The notes: generated by a model from the letters alone, not told the origin. Positions 15,383-25,620 are shown, counted from the first letter of the stretch. The stretch: 64,000 nucleotides of DNA from Polaromonas sp. (GCF_012927455.1 NZ_JABBPE010000005.1:1-64000), one strand, 5' to 3'. Program-made: numbers and translations.

Positions 15383-16806
15383 GGGGAGCGGGGGCTATCT
15401 CTCTTAGGAGGTATTTGTTGCTGGGGATACTCTTGCCCGTTGGCTTTTTGGTGGTGCTTAACACCGTGAGCCTGTACCGGCAGGCGCTAGCCGCCGTCAA
15501 CACGGCCTACGACCGCACGCTGCTGGCGTCGGCCAAATCCATCGGCGAACAGCTCGACGTGAAGGGCTATGACGAACAGTCCGAGCTGCGCGTGACCGTG
15601 CCCTACGCCGCGCTGGAAGCGTTCGAGGCCGACAACCAGAGCCGGCTGTTTTACCGCGTGTCCAGCCTCAGCGGCGAGCTGGTTTCAGGCTTTGCGCAAC
15701 TGCCTTTCTGGCGCGGCCGCATTCCGGCCAAGCCGCCTTACGCGGCACTGGTTGATTTTTACGACGACGTGTTTGATGCCGATGCGGTGCGCGTGGCAGT
15801 GCTGCTGCAGCCGGTTGCCAGCCCGCAGGGGCGCGCCATGGCCGTCATCCAGGTGGCCGAAACCCTGGAGCTGCGCACCACGCTGGCGCGCAAGATCCTG
15901 TTCGACACCTTGTGGCGCCAGGCTCTGCTGCTGGCCGTGATTGCGCTGGTGGTGGTGCTGGTGGTGCAGCGCGCCACGCGCCCGGTGCGCCGGCTCAGCG
16001 CCGAGCTGCAGGCCAGACCTGAGGGCGAGCTGACGGCGATAGCCGCGCCCGATGCGCCGCGCGAACTGCTGCCACTGGTGGAGGCAACCAACCAGGTGAT
16101 GGGTCGCCTGCAACATCTGCTGGACAACCAGAAACGCTTTGTGCGCGACGCGGCGCACCAGTTGCGCACGCCGCTGGCCGTGCTGAAGGTGCAGGTGCAG
16201 TCGGCGCTGCGTGGCGACCTGGAGGCGCAAGATGCGCTGGCTGAAATCAACCAGACGGTGGACCGCGCCACGCTGCTGGCCAACCAGATGCTGGCGCTGG
16301 CCAAGGTGGAACAGCTGCGCCAGCAACCCGAGCTGCAAGCCGTCGAGCTGGCCAAAGTGGTACGCCAGGTGGCGCTGGACCTGTCGCCGCTAATTGCCGA
16401 CAAAGACATCGCCTTCGACATCGAAACTGTGCCGGCGCACATCCGCTCGCACCAATGGATGTTGGGCGAACTGGCGCGCAACCTGCTGCACAACGCCATC
16501 AAGCACACACCGACCGGCAGCGCGCTAGCCGTGCGTATCGTGGCCGATGTCCGCTACGCTGCGCTGACCATCAGTGACAGCGGCCCCGGCATTTCGGCCG
16601 AGCTGGCGGCACGCCTGTACCAGCCTTTTTCAGCGGGCAATGTGCAACAGGGCTCCGGGCTGGGCCTGGCGATCTGCCGGGAGATTGTCCAGGCGCTGCG
16701 CGGCAGCATCGTGCTGGAAAACCGGCTTGTGCAGGGTCGGGTGACGGGTCTGGACGCGACCGTCCGCTTGCCGCTTGCGGCTGCTTGCGCTTCGGGTTCA
16801 AAATAG
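15379..16806 (+). CDS. tctE: Sensor histidine kinase TctE
   Basis: The 475-aa membrane kinase has TM1 at about 11-31, a periplasmic sensor region (about 32-178, 2CSK_N type), TM2 at about 180-197, a HAMP-like linker, HisKA with His260 in FVRDAAHQLRTPLAVL, and HATPase motifs NLLHNAIKHT, SGPGI and GSGLGLAI. The start is GTG 15379, overlapping the tctD stop (GTGA), so the two are coupled. It is predicted to sense extracellular carboxylates and phosphorylate TctD. hslR follows 6 bp downstream and is probably cotranscribed by proximity only. Confidence 0.93.
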   Translation: MRGAGAISLRRYLLLGILLPVGFLVVLNTVSLYRQALAAVNTAYDRTLLASAKSIGEQLDVKGYDEQSELRVTVPYAALEAFEADNQSRLFYRVSSLSGELVSGFAQLPFWRGRIPAKPPYAALVDFYDDVFDADAVRVAVLLQPVASPQGRAMAVIQVAETLELRTTLARKILFDTLWRQALLLAVIALVVVLVVQRATRPVRRLSAELQARPEGELTAIAAPDAPRELLPLVEATNQVMGRLQHLLDNQKRFVRDAAHQLRTPLAVLKVQVQSALRGDLEAQDALAEINQTVDRATLLANQMLALAKVEQLRQQPELQAVELAKVVRQVALDLSPLIADKDIAFDIETVPAHIRSHQWMLGELARNLLHNAIKHTPTGSALAVRIVADVRYAALTISDSGPGISAELAARLYQPFSAGNVQQGSGLGLAICREIVQALRGSIVLENRLVQGRVTGLDATVRLPLAAACASGSK

Positions 16807-16812
16807 TGACTC

Positions 16813-17232
16813 ATGGATAAATTACGCATAGACAAGTGGCTGTGGGCCGCCCGCTTTTACAAAACGCGCTCGCTGGCGGTGGAAGAAATTGACAAGGGCC
16901 GCGTGCAGGTCAATGGTCAGGAAGCCAAGCCCGCGCGCGAGGTTAAGGCGGGCGACACCGTGGCGCTGCGGCAAGGCCCGGTGCTGCGCACGCTGGTGGT
17001 GCGCGTCATCAGCAATCAGCGCGGTTCGGCGCCAGTCGCGCAGCAGCTTTATGAAGAAACCGAAGAAAGCCTGCGCTCGCAGGCCGAAGCCGCCCAGCAG
17101 CGCCGGCTCAACAACGAGCCGGCCAGCAGCATAGAACACGGCCGGCCCACCAAACGCGACCGCCGCGTTCTGGACAAGGCGAAGGACAAGGCTTGGGACA
17201 AACGCTGGAGCGCGTCGGCAGACAAGGGCTAG
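16813..17232 (+). CDS. hslR: Heat shock protein 15 (S4-domain RNA-binding protein)
   Basis: The 139-aa protein has an N-terminal S4 domain (about 3-65, LRIDKWLWAARFYKTRSLA, then VQVNGQEAKPAREVKAGD) and a long basic, helical C-terminal tail rich in Lys/Arg. E. coli Hsp15 recognises stalled 50S subunits with a nascent chain and helps recycle them. Its length and layout match. ATG 16813 begins 6 bp after tctE. Confidence 0.9.
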   Translation: MDKLRIDKWLWAARFYKTRSLAVEEIDKGRVQVNGQEAKPAREVKAGDTVALRQGPVLRTLVVRVISNQRGSAPVAQQLYEETEESLRSQAEAAQQRRLNNEPASSIEHGRPTKRDRRVLDKAKDKAWDKRWSASADKG

Positions 17233-17248
17233 CGAACTGCCGCGCATC

Positions 17249-17310
17249 TGCTATGTTTTTTATAGCTGCTTGCGCCCGTACCTATTGGTCTAGAGGCCTA
17301 TTTAATGGTT
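17249..17310 (+). repeat. Interspersed repeat, copy 5 (near-consensus)
   Basis: TGCTATGTTTTTTATAGCTG and CTTGCGCCCGT are followed by TTGGTCTAGAGGCC and a T-rich end. It sits between the convergent genes hslR and the amino-acid-binding protein. Confidence 0.85.
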
Positions 17311-17392
17311 TTTTTGGCGTTTTGGCACTGTCAGCTGCCAATCACCAAGGGCAGGCGCGGCGCGCTGGCGCCCCTGCCTGCCGTTTCCAGGC

Positions 17393-18277
17393 TTACAGCG
17401 CCGGCTTGTCGCTTGGCGTGTTGAGGTTGGCCTTGAGCTGCTCGCTCATGGGCAGGTTCAAGTTCACGCCTTTGGGCGGAATCGGTGACATGAACCACTT
17501 GTCGTACAGCTTGCTGAATTCGCCCGACTTCATCAGGCGGGTGAGGGTGCCGTCGACCAGCGTTTTGAACTCCGGGTCGTCCTTGCGCAGCATGCAGCCG
17601 TAGGGCTCTACCTGCAGCGAGTCGCCCACCACTTCCAGCGCAGCCGGGTTTTTGGAGTTGGCCATCAGGCCGAACAGCAAGATATCGTCCATGGCAAACG
17701 CCACCGCACGGTCGGTTTCCACCAGCAGCAGCGAATCGTCGTGGTCTTTGCCCAAAATGAGCTGCATGTCGAGGTTTTTGTCAGCGCTGTATTTGCGTAT
17801 CACCTGGGCGTTGGTGGTGCCGGTGGTGCTGGAGACCGTCTTTTTAGCCAGGTCGGCGTAGTTCTTGATGCCTGAGCTTTTCTTGGTCAGCAAGCGCGTG
17901 CCAGTGTAGAAGTGGCTGACGGCAAAGGTCACGTCCTTGCCGCGCGCGCTATTGTTGGTGGTCGAGCCGCACTCCAGGTCGTAAGTGCCATTCACCAGCA
18001 GCGGAATGCGGTTTTGCGAAGTCACCGGCATGTAGGCCACTTCAAGATTGGGCTTTTTGATCTTCTTGCGCACATCTTCAATGATGGCTTCGGTCAGTTC
18101 CACCGAAAAGCCCACCGCCTTGGTCGAGCCGATCAGGTAGCTGAAAGGAACCGAGGACTCGCGGTAGGACACGGTGATTTTGTTGCTGTCGGTAATCTTT
18201 TGCAGCGTCTGCGCGCTGGCTGCGCTGGTTAGGCCGGCGGTCAGCAGCGCGGCGGTCATGAGGGTCGAGAGTTTCAT
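17393..18277 (-). CDS. Amino-acid ABC transporter substrate-binding protein (glutamate/aspartate type)
   Basis: The 294-aa periplasmic protein of the SBP family 3 has signal peptide MKLSTLMTAALLTAGLTSAASAQ. ATG 18277 has AAAAGGA upstream, which decides against the 7-residue longer frame. Marks include SVPFSYLIGSTKAVGFSVEL, VAYMPVTSQNRIPLLVNGTYDLECGS and TTGTTNAQVIRKY, close to GltI/AatJ proteins that bind Glu/Asp. No permease or ATPase gene is adjacent, so it is either an orphan component or serves a transporter elsewhere. Confidence 0.87.
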   Translation of the reverse strand: MKLSTLMTAALLTAGLTSAASAQTLQKITDSNKITVSYRESSVPFSYLIGSTKAVGFSVELTEAIIEDVRKKIKKPNLEVAYMPVTSQNRIPLLVNGTYDLECGSTTNNSARGKDVTFAVSHFYTGTRLLTKKSSGIKNYADLAKKTVSSTTGTTNAQVIRKYSADKNLDMQLILGKDHDDSLLLVETDRAVAFAMDDILLFGLMANSKNPAALEVVGDSLQVEPYGCMLRKDDPEFKTLVDGTLTRLMKSGEFSKLYDKWFMSPIPPKGVNLNLPMSEQLKANLNTPSDKPAL

Positions 18278-18490
18278 ACGTGTCCTTTTCGGGTCCATAA
18301 AGTTGGAAAGTTAACGAGATTTCTGGAGGTTGACGTCGCCGATGCCAGAGCGGGCGCGCTTGGTCGGCCACTACGTGTCATTTATTTTGACGGCAAAAGC
18401 ATCGCTCAAGCCTATGGTTTACCCAGTGACCCAGTTAGGGCACGCTTTCACCAAAAGTTGCGGCCAGCGGCTTATATATACTCTGTGCGA

Positions 18491-18886
18491 ATGACTCAAC
18501 CGCCTCTGGATAGAGCCTCTGTTCTGGTTGTCGAAGACGATGACAACATATCTCACATGCTGAAGTTCATGCTGGAGCGCGAGCAGTACCGTGTCAGCCT
18601 TGCGCTCAATGGCCGCATCGCCAAAACCTTCATCGAGAGCAATCCGCCGCCCAGCGTCATCCTGCTCGATGTCATGCTGCCTTTTATCGACGGCTTTGAG
18701 CTGGTTAACCTGATCCGCGCCACCGCCGGGTGGCAAAGCGTCCCCATCATCATGCTGACCGCCAAGACGCAAGAGCAAGATGCGGTGCGCGCCCTGGATG
18801 CCGGGGCCAACGACTACATCCACAAGCCCTTCGCCCCCAAGGAACTGCTGGCGCGGGTGCGCCGGTACGCCAGGTCGTCGCCATGA
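18491..18886 (+). CDS. Receiver-only response regulator of the polysaccharide locus
   Basis: The 131-aa protein is a single receiver domain: acidic EDDD (15-18), phospho-acceptor Asp60 in VILLDVMLPFIDG, switch Thr90 in IMLTAKTQ and Lys112 in YIHKPFAP. There is no output domain, so it must act by protein-protein contact, as CheY or Spo0F do. ATG 18491 has no strong Shine-Dalgarno. Its stop overlaps the next gene in ATGA. It is the first gene of a four-gene overlapping unit ending in a glycosyltransferase. The large kinase at 22111-25620 has no receiver and is the obvious candidate partner. Confidence 0.9.
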   Translation: MTQPPLDRASVLVVEDDDNISHMLKFMLEREQYRVSLALNGRIAKTFIESNPPPSVILLDVMLPFIDGFELVNLIRATAGWQSVPIIMLTAKTQEQDAVRALDAGANDYIHKPFAPKELLARVRRYARSSP

Positions 18887-19641
18887 GGCGGCTTGGCTGC
18901 GCGGCAGTGATCTGCTGGGCCACCCTGGCGCCCGCACAGGCCGAAACCGCCGACCGGCCCACCACGCTGGAAGTCGCGCATGAGCGCGCGTCGCTGAGCA
19001 ACGGGCAGACCGACTGGCGCGAGACCTCGCTGCAGATCGGGCACCGCTATGCGCCACGCCAGGCGGCCGGCCTGGCGCTGCGGCAAACGCGCCGTTTCGG
19101 GCTGGACGACACCGCCATCGACCTGAGCGGGTCGCAGCCGCTGGACGAGCGCTTAACGGCCTCGCTGGAGGCAAGCGCCAGCCCCACGCACCGGGTGCTG
19201 GCCAAGCATGCATTGGGCGCCAGCCTGCAGTATGAATTCGCGCCGGCCTGGCTGCTGCACACCGGCTTCAAAAACACCCGCTACGACAACGCCAACGTGA
19301 ACCAGGGCCTGCTGATGCTCGAGCGTTATGTGGCATCTTTCAGCGGCTCGATTGCCTGGCGGCCGGTCAGCGCGCTTGGCACGCATGCGCATGGCTTCGA
19401 GCTCAGGGGCAACTATTACTACGGCGACAAGAGCCTGGTCGGCCTGATCCTGGCATCCGGCCAGGAGGCGACGACGGTCAGCAGCCAGACCGTGGCGCTG
19501 GCCGACGTGCGCTCGGTGGCGCTGGTCGGGCGCCACTGGGTGCGCGATGACTGGGCGGTGACCTACGCCATCAGCCGAACCCGGCAAGGCAGCTTTTACG
19601 ACCGAAACGGGGTTCGCCTCGGTGTTCAGTACGCTTTCTGA
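18883..19641 (+). CDS. YaiO-family outer-membrane beta-barrel protein
   Basis: The 252-aa exported protein has a short signal peptide (MRRLGCAAVICWATLAPAQA). The rest is a string of amphipathic strands ending in VRLGVQYAF, a C-terminal aromatic typical of outer-membrane barrels. The spacing and motifs (YYGDKSLV, TYAISRTRQGSFYDRNG) resemble YaiO-type proteins, which in E. coli lie near the family 2 transferase gene yaiP. ATG 18883 overlaps the response regulator stop. The likely role is an outer-membrane export or anchoring pore for the polymer made by the downstream transferase. Confidence 0.8.
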   Translation: MRRLGCAAVICWATLAPAQAETADRPTTLEVAHERASLSNGQTDWRETSLQIGHRYAPRQAAGLALRQTRRFGLDDTAIDLSGSQPLDERLTASLEASASPTHRVLAKHALGASLQYEFAPAWLLHTGFKNTRYDNANVNQGLLMLERYVASFSGSIAWRPVSALGTHAHGFELRGNYYYGDKSLVGLILASGQEATTVSSQTVALADVRSVALVGRHWVRDDWAVTYAISRTRQGSFYDRNGVRLGVQYAF

Positions 19642-20689
19642 CCCCTTCCTGCGGGTCGCCTTCGTTACCGGCACTGTGGCGCTGGCGCTGACGGCTCTGC
19701 TGCTGCTGCTGACCGTGGCCCTGCGCATCGGTTTGAAGCGGCGCGAGAAGCACGCGCTTGAGTTCACGGCCCTCTGGCGCCCGGTTCTGATGAACGCGCT
19801 GGTGGACCCGACAGCGTGTGCGCTGCCGGCGCTGCGCTCGCGCGACTGGCTCAACTTCCTCAAGCTCTGGAACTACCTACAGGAGTCGCTGCGCGGCGAG
19901 GCCACTGACAGCCTGAACCAAGTCGCCAAGCGCCTACACGGTGATGAGCAGGCTAGGGGCCTGCTGCGCCGGGGCAATCGCGCCGAGCGGCTGCTGGCCA
20001 TTCTGACGCTGGGCAATCTGCGCGACCGTGAGAGCTGGGACGACCTGCTGGCCAGCGCCGCGAGTCGGGACAACATCGCCTCGCTCAACGCGGCGCGCGC
20101 GCTGATCCAGATCGACCCGATGGCAGGCGTGGAGCACCTGATGCCTTTGGTTCTGGCGCGCCAGGATTGGGACATTGCGCGCCTGGCCCGCATGCTGGGA
20201 GATGCGCGCGCCGCCTTCGGGCTGTTGCTGAGCCGCACCATTGTTAGCCTGAAGGCTCACCAGTTGTTGCGTGCGCTGCAACTGGTGGAAGCGCTGCGGC
20301 TGCAGCTGCCGCCGGCGACGCTGCTCTTCCTGCTGCAGCGGCGGCATCAGCCGCCCGCCGTGCTGGCGGCGGCGCTGCGAGTCGCCAATGGCGCGGCTGT
20401 TCTGGCTACCGTGCGCGAGCACCTGGCGCACGCGGACTGGCGCGTGCGTGCACAGGCCGTGCACGCCCTGAGCCGCTTCGGCGAGCCGGCGGACCTGACG
20501 CTGCTGACCGTCAGGCTGGGTGACGCGGAGTGGTGGGTTCGCTACGCCGCAGCCCAGGCCCTCGCCAGCTTGCCGTTTCTGGGGCACGAGGGACTCGCCG
20601 CGCTGCAGTCAACCATCCCCGACATGGCGGCCCGGCAGATCCTGGCGCAAGTTTCTGCAGAAAGGGGGCTCCCATCGCACCGCAACTGA
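19622..20689 (+). CDS. Membrane-anchored HEAT-repeat protein
   Basis: The 355-aa protein has one transmembrane helix near the N-terminus (about 14-36) followed by a cytoplasmic-looking helical solenoid of HEAT/PBS-lyase-type repeats. Examples are ASLNAARALIQIDP, WRVRAQAVHALSRFGE and WWVRYAAAQALASLP. Such scaffolds usually bind proteins. It starts at GTG 19622, overlapping yaiO by 20 nt and giving an N-terminus just before the helix. It probably bridges the response regulator and the glycosyltransferase, but that is inference from order and overlap. No catalytic residues are seen. Confidence 0.8.
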   Translation: MFSTLSDPFLRVAFVTGTVALALTALLLLLTVALRIGLKRREKHALEFTALWRPVLMNALVDPTACALPALRSRDWLNFLKLWNYLQESLRGEATDSLNQVAKRLHGDEQARGLLRRGNRAERLLAILTLGNLRDRESWDDLLASAASRDNIASLNAARALIQIDPMAGVEHLMPLVLARQDWDIARLARMLGDARAAFGLLLSRTIVSLKAHQLLRALQLVEALRLQLPPATLLFLLQRRHQPPAVLAAALRVANGAAVLATVREHLAHADWRVRAQAVHALSRFGEPADLTLLTVRLGDAEWWVRYAAAQALASLPFLGHEGLAALQSTIPDMAARQILAQVSAERGLPSHRN

Positions 20690-22080
20690 TTGTTGACGCA
20701 GTCACCTGGATCATTCTCGGCTACTTCATCCTGCTCAATGTGGGGTATCTGACGCTCAACCTGCTGGCTGTAGCCGCCCTCTTTCGAAACAACCAGGAAA
20801 AGGCACTAGAGGATTTGCCACAGGTGTACGCGGGGCTGGAGCCGGCCATCAGCATCCTGGTGCCGGCTTTCAACGAGGAAGCCACCATCGTCGCCGCCGT
20901 AAGGTCCATGCTTCAACTGACGTATTCGGAGTACGAGATCATCGTCATCAACGACGGTTCGCGCGACCACACGCTGGACGTGCTGGTGAAGGAGTTTTCG
21001 CTCACGGCGTTTCCAGAAAGCTTTCGCGGGCGAATCGCCACCCAGCCGATTCGTGCCCTTTACCGCTCCACCCGCCACCCCAATCTGCGCGTAATCGACA
21101 AGGACAACGGCGGCAAGGCCGACTCGCTCAATGCGGGCATCAACAGCGCGCGCCATCCGCTGTTTTGCGGTGTGGATGCCGACTCGGTGCTGGAACGCGA
21201 TAGCCTGCAGCGCGTGGTCAAGCCATTTTTGCGCCACCCCGAGATGGTGGCTTCTGGCGGTACCGTACGCGTCGCCAACGGCTGCGAGGTGAAAGACGGC
21301 TACCTGCTCCGCGTCGGCCTGCCGCGCAACCCCTGGGCGCTGCTGCAGGTGGTCGAGTACCTGCGGGCCTTTCTGTTTGGCCGTCTTGGCTGGTCACAAC
21401 TCAATGCCATGCTGATCATCTCGGGCGCATTCGGTCTGTTCCGAACGGAAACCGTCATTGAAGTGGGCGGCTACCGCACCAATACCATTGGCGAGGACAT
21501 GGAGCTGGTGGTGCGCATGCACCGGCTGCTGCGCCAGCGCGGCGTACCTTACCGGATCGAGTTCGTGCCCGAGCCGGTTTGCTGGACCGAAGTCCCGGAA
21601 GACAAAGCCACGCTGAAAAACCAGCGAATCCGCTGGCAGCGTGGGCTCAGCGAGAGCCTCACGAGCAACTGGGGCCTGATGTTCAGCCGCAACGGCGGCA
21701 CGCCGGGCTGGCTCGCGTTTCCGTTCATGGTGCTGTTTGAATGGCTGGGACCGCTGGCGGAGCTGGGGGGCTACGTGTTCATGGTGTTCGCAGTCACCCT
21801 GGGGCTGGTTTCGTGGTCGGCCTTCGCCATTTTTCTGTTCGTGGCGATAGGCCTGGGCATCCTGCTGTCGGCCTCCAGCCTGCTGCTCGAGGAAATGTCC
21901 TTTCATCTCTACCCGAAAGCCTGGCATCTGGCCGCCCTGGTGCTGGTGGCCATCGTTGAAAACTTCGGCTACCGCCAGCTCAACACCTTCTGGCGCCTGG
22001 TGGGACTGTACCGCTGGGCCGCGCAGCGCGAAAGCCAGTGGGGCGCGATGAAGCGCAAAGGCAACTGGCAGGGCAAGTAG
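20674..22080 (+). CDS. Family 2 glycosyltransferase, processive polysaccharide synthase-like (PgaC/BcsA-like)
   Basis: The inner-membrane protein of about 468 aa has one N-terminal helix, a GT2 catalytic domain and C-terminal helices (about 345-425). Motifs are LVPAFNEEATI, INDGSRD, DKDNGGKADSLNAG, VDADS (DxD), a GED acid/base and QRIRWQRG (QxxRW), the set seen in synthases of poly-GlcNAc, hyaluronan and cellulose. The start is unusual. No ATG, GTG or TTG lies in frame between 20535 and the middle of the first helix. I place it at ATC 20674, 5 nt after AAAGGGGG; CTG 20686 or GTG 20530 are alternatives. It overlaps the HEAT gene. Confidence 0.85.
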   Translation: MAPQLIVDAVTWIILGYFILLNVGYLTLNLLAVAALFRNNQEKALEDLPQVYAGLEPAISILVPAFNEEATIVAAVRSMLQLTYSEYEIIVINDGSRDHTLDVLVKEFSLTAFPESFRGRIATQPIRALYRSTRHPNLRVIDKDNGGKADSLNAGINSARHPLFCGVDADSVLERDSLQRVVKPFLRHPEMVASGGTVRVANGCEVKDGYLLRVGLPRNPWALLQVVEYLRAFLFGRLGWSQLNAMLIISGAFGLFRTETVIEVGGYRTNTIGEDMELVVRMHRLLRQRGVPYRIEFVPEPVCWTEVPEDKATLKNQRIRWQRGLSESLTSNWGLMFSRNGGTPGWLAFPFMVLFEWLGPLAELGGYVFMVFAVTLGLVSWSAFAIFLFVAIGLGILLSASSLLLEEMSFHLYPKAWHLAALVLVAIVENFGYRQLNTFWRLVGLYRWAAQRESQWGAMKRKGNWQGK

Positions 22081-22110
22081 AAGGCCTGCCTGCAGTGTCA
22101 GGACACGCCG

Positions 22111-25100
22111 TCACGGCACCAGTGGCAGCTCGAAATAAAACTCGGTGCCGGCGCCGGGTGTGCTGACGTAGTCAATGCACCCACCGTGCTCCTGCACGAT
22201 GCTCTTGCAGATGCTCAGGCCCAGGCCGGTGCCGCCTTTTTGCCGCCGGTCTGTACTGTCGGCCTGCGAAAAGCGCTCGAAGATCTGAGCCCGAAACTCT
22301 TCGGGGATGCCCTGGCCGCGGTCGACCACCGAAACGCGCACCTGCTGCCCAAGCACAGCCATGCGGACCGCAACCCGTCCACCGCGCTCGGAGAACTTGG
22401 CAGCATTGGACAGCAGATTCACCAGCACCTGCACCATGCGGTCGGAATCAGCGCTAACGACCACGCTATCAAGACGCGTTTCAAATTCGACCTGCACGCC
22501 GTACTGGTTGGCATAGTGCCGCGTCGTGTCGATAGCCTGGTCAATCAGCGGCGCCAGCGGCTGCACAACCTTGCTGTAGGTCATCATCTTCGACTCGATC
22601 TTCTCGACGTCGAGCACGTCGTTGATCAAGCGTACCAGGCGCTCGCTGCTGCGCAGCGAGAGGTCGACCAGTTCATTCACATCAGGCGCGAGCTCGCCGG
22701 CCATGCCGGAGGCGAGCAGACTGAGCGAGCCGTAAATGGAGGTCAGCGGCGTGCGCAGTTCGTGCGACACGGTCGAGATGAATTCGCTCTTCAACCGTTC
22801 CACCTTCTTGCGCTCTGAAATGTCCATGTAGGTCGTGACGAATCCACCGCCCGGCATGGGTGCGCTGCGCACTTCCAGGGGTTTGCCGTCATGGCGCTGG
22901 CGCTCATGCAACTTCCGCACGGGATGGCGTGCCCCCTCGACCAGCCGCGCGACGACCTCTTCCACCGGACCCGGGCCGTACTCGCCGCGCGCCGCGTTGT
23001 TGCGCATGATGTCCTCAAACTGCGTGACGGGGCCGGCGAACAGCGTTTCGGGCAGGTCAAGCAAGCTACGGAACTGCTGGTTGTGGGCGATCAGTCTCAG
23101 CTCGCCGTCAAAAACGCTGAGGCCACACGGCAGGTTGTCCAGAATACTTTGCAGTAACGTGTTGCTGCGGCGCAGTTCCTCCCGCATTGCACGCCCGGCG
23201 GTGACGTCCTGCAGAGTGCCGACCAGCCGCACTGGTAGCCCATCCTCGACTTCAACCGCACCGACGGAGCGGATCCAGATTGGCCATCCGGTGGCTGTCG
23301 TCATCGGCAATTCCAGATCCCACGGTTTACGCTGCGCGATGCATTCCCCAGCGGTCATTTCAATGATCGCCCGCTCCGCCGGCGCAAAGTATTTGGACCA
23401 GTCGGCCAGCGGGGGCTGCGCGCCGATCGCGACGTCGTGGATCCGGTGCGTCTGGTCCGACCACATCAGCGTATTGGCGCGCAAATCCACTTCCCAGCCG
23501 CCGACGCCGGCGATCTGCTCGGCCCGCTCCAGAAACGCTTTGCTGGCGCGCAATTGTTCCTCTGCCTGCTTGCGCGTGGTGATGTCCATCTGGGTACCGG
23601 CCATCGTCGCCGGTCGACCGTCAGCGGCCCAGGTGGACACGCGACCGCGCTCAAGTACCCAGACCCAGTGCCCGTCCCGGTGGCGCATGCGTATTTCGCA
23701 TTCGTAGTAGTCGAGTTGCCCGAGGAAGTGCTGGCGTACCCGTTGCGTGGCGCGCTTGAAATCGTGCTGGTGGCTGTGCGCGCGCCAGGTCTGGATAGTG
23801 AGGGGCGAAAGCGCCGGCAAGGTGTAGCCAATCATGCTGGCCCAGCGCTCGTTGCATCGCACTTCGCCGGTTTGCACATTCCACTCCCAAGTGCCGACGT
23901 TGGTGCCTTCGAGGATGTGGCCAATGCGCTCGCGCTCGCGCGTCAGGGCCTGAAGAGCGTCCGCCAGGCGCAGGCTGGCGCTCTTCTTTTCGCTGATGTC
24001 CAGCCCGATGTGCATGAATCCGGTCAGCTGGCCCTGTGCGTCGTGCCGGGGCTGGACCTCCAGTTCAACCCAGTGGGTCTGGCCATCCTTGGCCCGGTTG
24101 ATGACTTCGACCCGGCAGCTTTTTTCAGCGACGGCCGCTTGGTTTATGGCCCGGTGAACTGCGGGATCGGACTGGCCGCTGGCCAGCAAGTTCAAGGGGG
24201 TGAGCCCAACAGCTTCCTGCAGGGTGTAACCGTAGAGCCGGGTAAAGCCATCATTGACCCAGGTGATCTTGCGGTCGCGGTCGGTGATCACGACTGCGTT
24301 GGACGTGTGTCTCACCACCTGAGCCAGCCGCTCCAGATCAGCCGTCATGTCCTGCGCCAGCGCCTGTGCGCGGGCACGACCTGTCGCCAGCAGCCACACC
24401 GTTAGCGCCAGCAGCATGCTCAGCAGGGTGCCGCCCGCAAGAAGCCATGCTGGCGTTGACCGATCCACGCCTTTGTCGAATCCAGGGGTCGAACCGGCGC
24501 GCAGTGACAGTTGCCGGCCGCCTATCTCCAGGCTGAGGGCTGACTCCAGCATGGCATGCCTAAAAGAAGCCGGGTCAGCGGAGCCAACGCTGGCGAGTTC
24601 AGGCCGCGCCCGGCTGGTAAAGACAAGATTGGCTGGCACCGCATCGCCATCAAACAGCGAGAAATCGAGCTGTCCGCCAATCGCTTGCACCGTTCCGGCG
24701 AGTATTTCGTCCGCCACGATCGAGGAGAACAGAAAGCCGTTCAGTGCGGCCTCACGCTGTTTGAAGTTGCCTGGATAGGCCCCGTTCCGATACACCGGCA
24801 GCATGTACACGAAGCCAGGCCCTCGCGTTTCGTCCTGAACCAGCGTAATACGGCCACTGAGTGTGGCCTCGCCCGAGTTGATAGCCGCTTCGATGGCCTG
24901 CCGGCGCGTGGCCTCAGACCCCAGGTCGTAACCCCAGGCCGCGCGGTTCTTTGCAAGCGGCTCGATGAACTTGACCACGTACAGATCAGGCGCATTACCA
25001 CTGGTACGAACCGCGAAATCGGGCGCTGAATCGAGCCGCTCTGCGGCGATGAAACGCTCCAAATCCTCTCGCTTGACGCGCTGGGCGAAGCCCAAGCCGC

Positions 25101-25620
25101 GTACGCCGGGGAACTCGACGGCAAGATTGCGCGACTCCACGTAGCCGCGAAAAGCACTTCGCCCAACTGACTGGCTGGCGGCATAAACCCCTCGGGCTCC
25201 CTTGAGCCCGTACACAGGCTGAAGGAAGCGACGCTGAATCTCGCCCTCGACCAGCTTGACCTGCCGGTCAAATTTTGCCCGTGCGTCCAACTCGATACGC
25301 CGCTGCTGCCCGTGCGCGGCCGCCAGGGTCAGCGCCAGACCCACGGTCATGACCGAGGCCGTTATCAAAAGGGCTGCGCGCACACCCACGCCCTCGACCC
25401 GCCCTTGCGCAGGCGGCACCCGTCGGGTTGCCGCCATGCAGCGCCACAGGAACAAGGGCCCTATAAACAGCACCAACAAGGAGGCACGCAGCAAAGTATC
25501 TGGTTCGCCCCGCGTGCCAGGACCCATCAACGCGAGCACACCGACCACCACCAGATCGATCGCCGCCACGATGACCAGCGTCTCAAGACCAAGTCGAATC
25601 AGAGTAAGTTTGGGATTCAC
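22111..25620 (-). CDS. CHASE-domain, multi-PAS sensor histidine kinase
   Basis: The 1169-aa membrane kinase has three N-terminal helices (about 11-32, 43-60, 83-101), a periplasmic CHASE domain (about 115-380, [24 protein letters not shown]), TM4 (391-412) and four PAS/PAC units (about 430-545, 560-685, 695-810, 820-935). HisKA has His953 in [20 protein letters not shown], and HATPase motifs are [17 protein letters not shown] and GGTGLGLSI. There is no receiver. The start is GTG 25620; the frame upstream to 25779 is GC-rich intergenic sequence. It is tail to tail with the glycosyltransferase (30 bp apart). CHASE domains sense small extracellular ligands; the likely target is the receiver-only regulator. 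Confidence 0.92.
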   Translation of the reverse strand: MNPKLTLIRLGLETLVIVAAIDLVVVGVLALMGPGTRGEPDTLLRASLLVLFIGPLFLWRCMAATRRVPPAQGRVEGVGVRAALLITASVMTVGLALTLAAAHGQQRRIELDARAKFDRQVKLVEGEIQRRFLQPVYGLKGARGVYAASQSVGRSAFRGYVESRNLAVEFPGVRGLGFAQRVKREDLERFIAAERLDSAPDFAVRTSGNAPDLYVVKFIEPLAKNRAAWGYDLGSEATRRQAIEAAINSGEATLSGRITLVQDETRGPGFVYMLPVYRNGAYPGNFKQREAALNGFLFSSIVADEILAGTVQAIGGQLDFSLFDGDAVPANLVFTSRARPELASVGSADPASFRHAMLESALSLEIGGRQLSLRAGSTPGFDKGVDRSTPAWLLAGGTLLSMLLALTVWLLATGRARAQALAQDMTADLERLAQVVRHTSNAVVITDRDRKITWVNDGFTRLYGYTLQEAVGLTPLNLLASGQSDPAVHRAINQAAVAEKSCRVEVINRAKDGQTHWVELEVQPRHDAQGQLTGFMHIGLDISEKKSASLRLADALQALTRERERIGHILEGTNVGTWEWNVQTGEVRCNERWASMIGYTLPALSPLTIQTWRAHSHQHDFKRATQRVRQHFLGQLDYYECEIRMRHRDGHWVWVLERGRVSTWAADGRPATMAGTQMDITTRKQAEEQLRASKAFLERAEQIAGVGGWEVDLRANTLMWSDQTHRIHDVAIGAQPPLADWSKYFAPAERAIIEMTAGECIAQRKPWDLELPMTTATGWPIWIRSVGAVEVEDGLPVRLVGTLQDVTAGRAMREELRRSNTLLQSILDNLPCGLSVFDGELRLIAHNQQFRSLLDLPETLFAGPVTQFEDIMRNNAARGEYGPGPVEEVVARLVEGARHPVRKLHERQRHDGKPLEVRSAPMPGGGFVTTYMDISERKKVERLKSEFISTVSHELRTPLTSIYGSLSLLASGMAGELAPDVNELVDLSLRSSERLVRLINDVLDVEKIESKMMTYSKVVQPLAPLIDQAIDTTRHYANQYGVQVEFETRLDSVVVSADSDRMVQVLVNLLSNAAKFSERGGRVAVRMAVLGQQVRVSVVDRGQGIPEEFRAQIFERFSQADSTDRRQKGGTGLGLSICKSIVQEHGGCIDYVSTPGAGTEFYFELPLVP

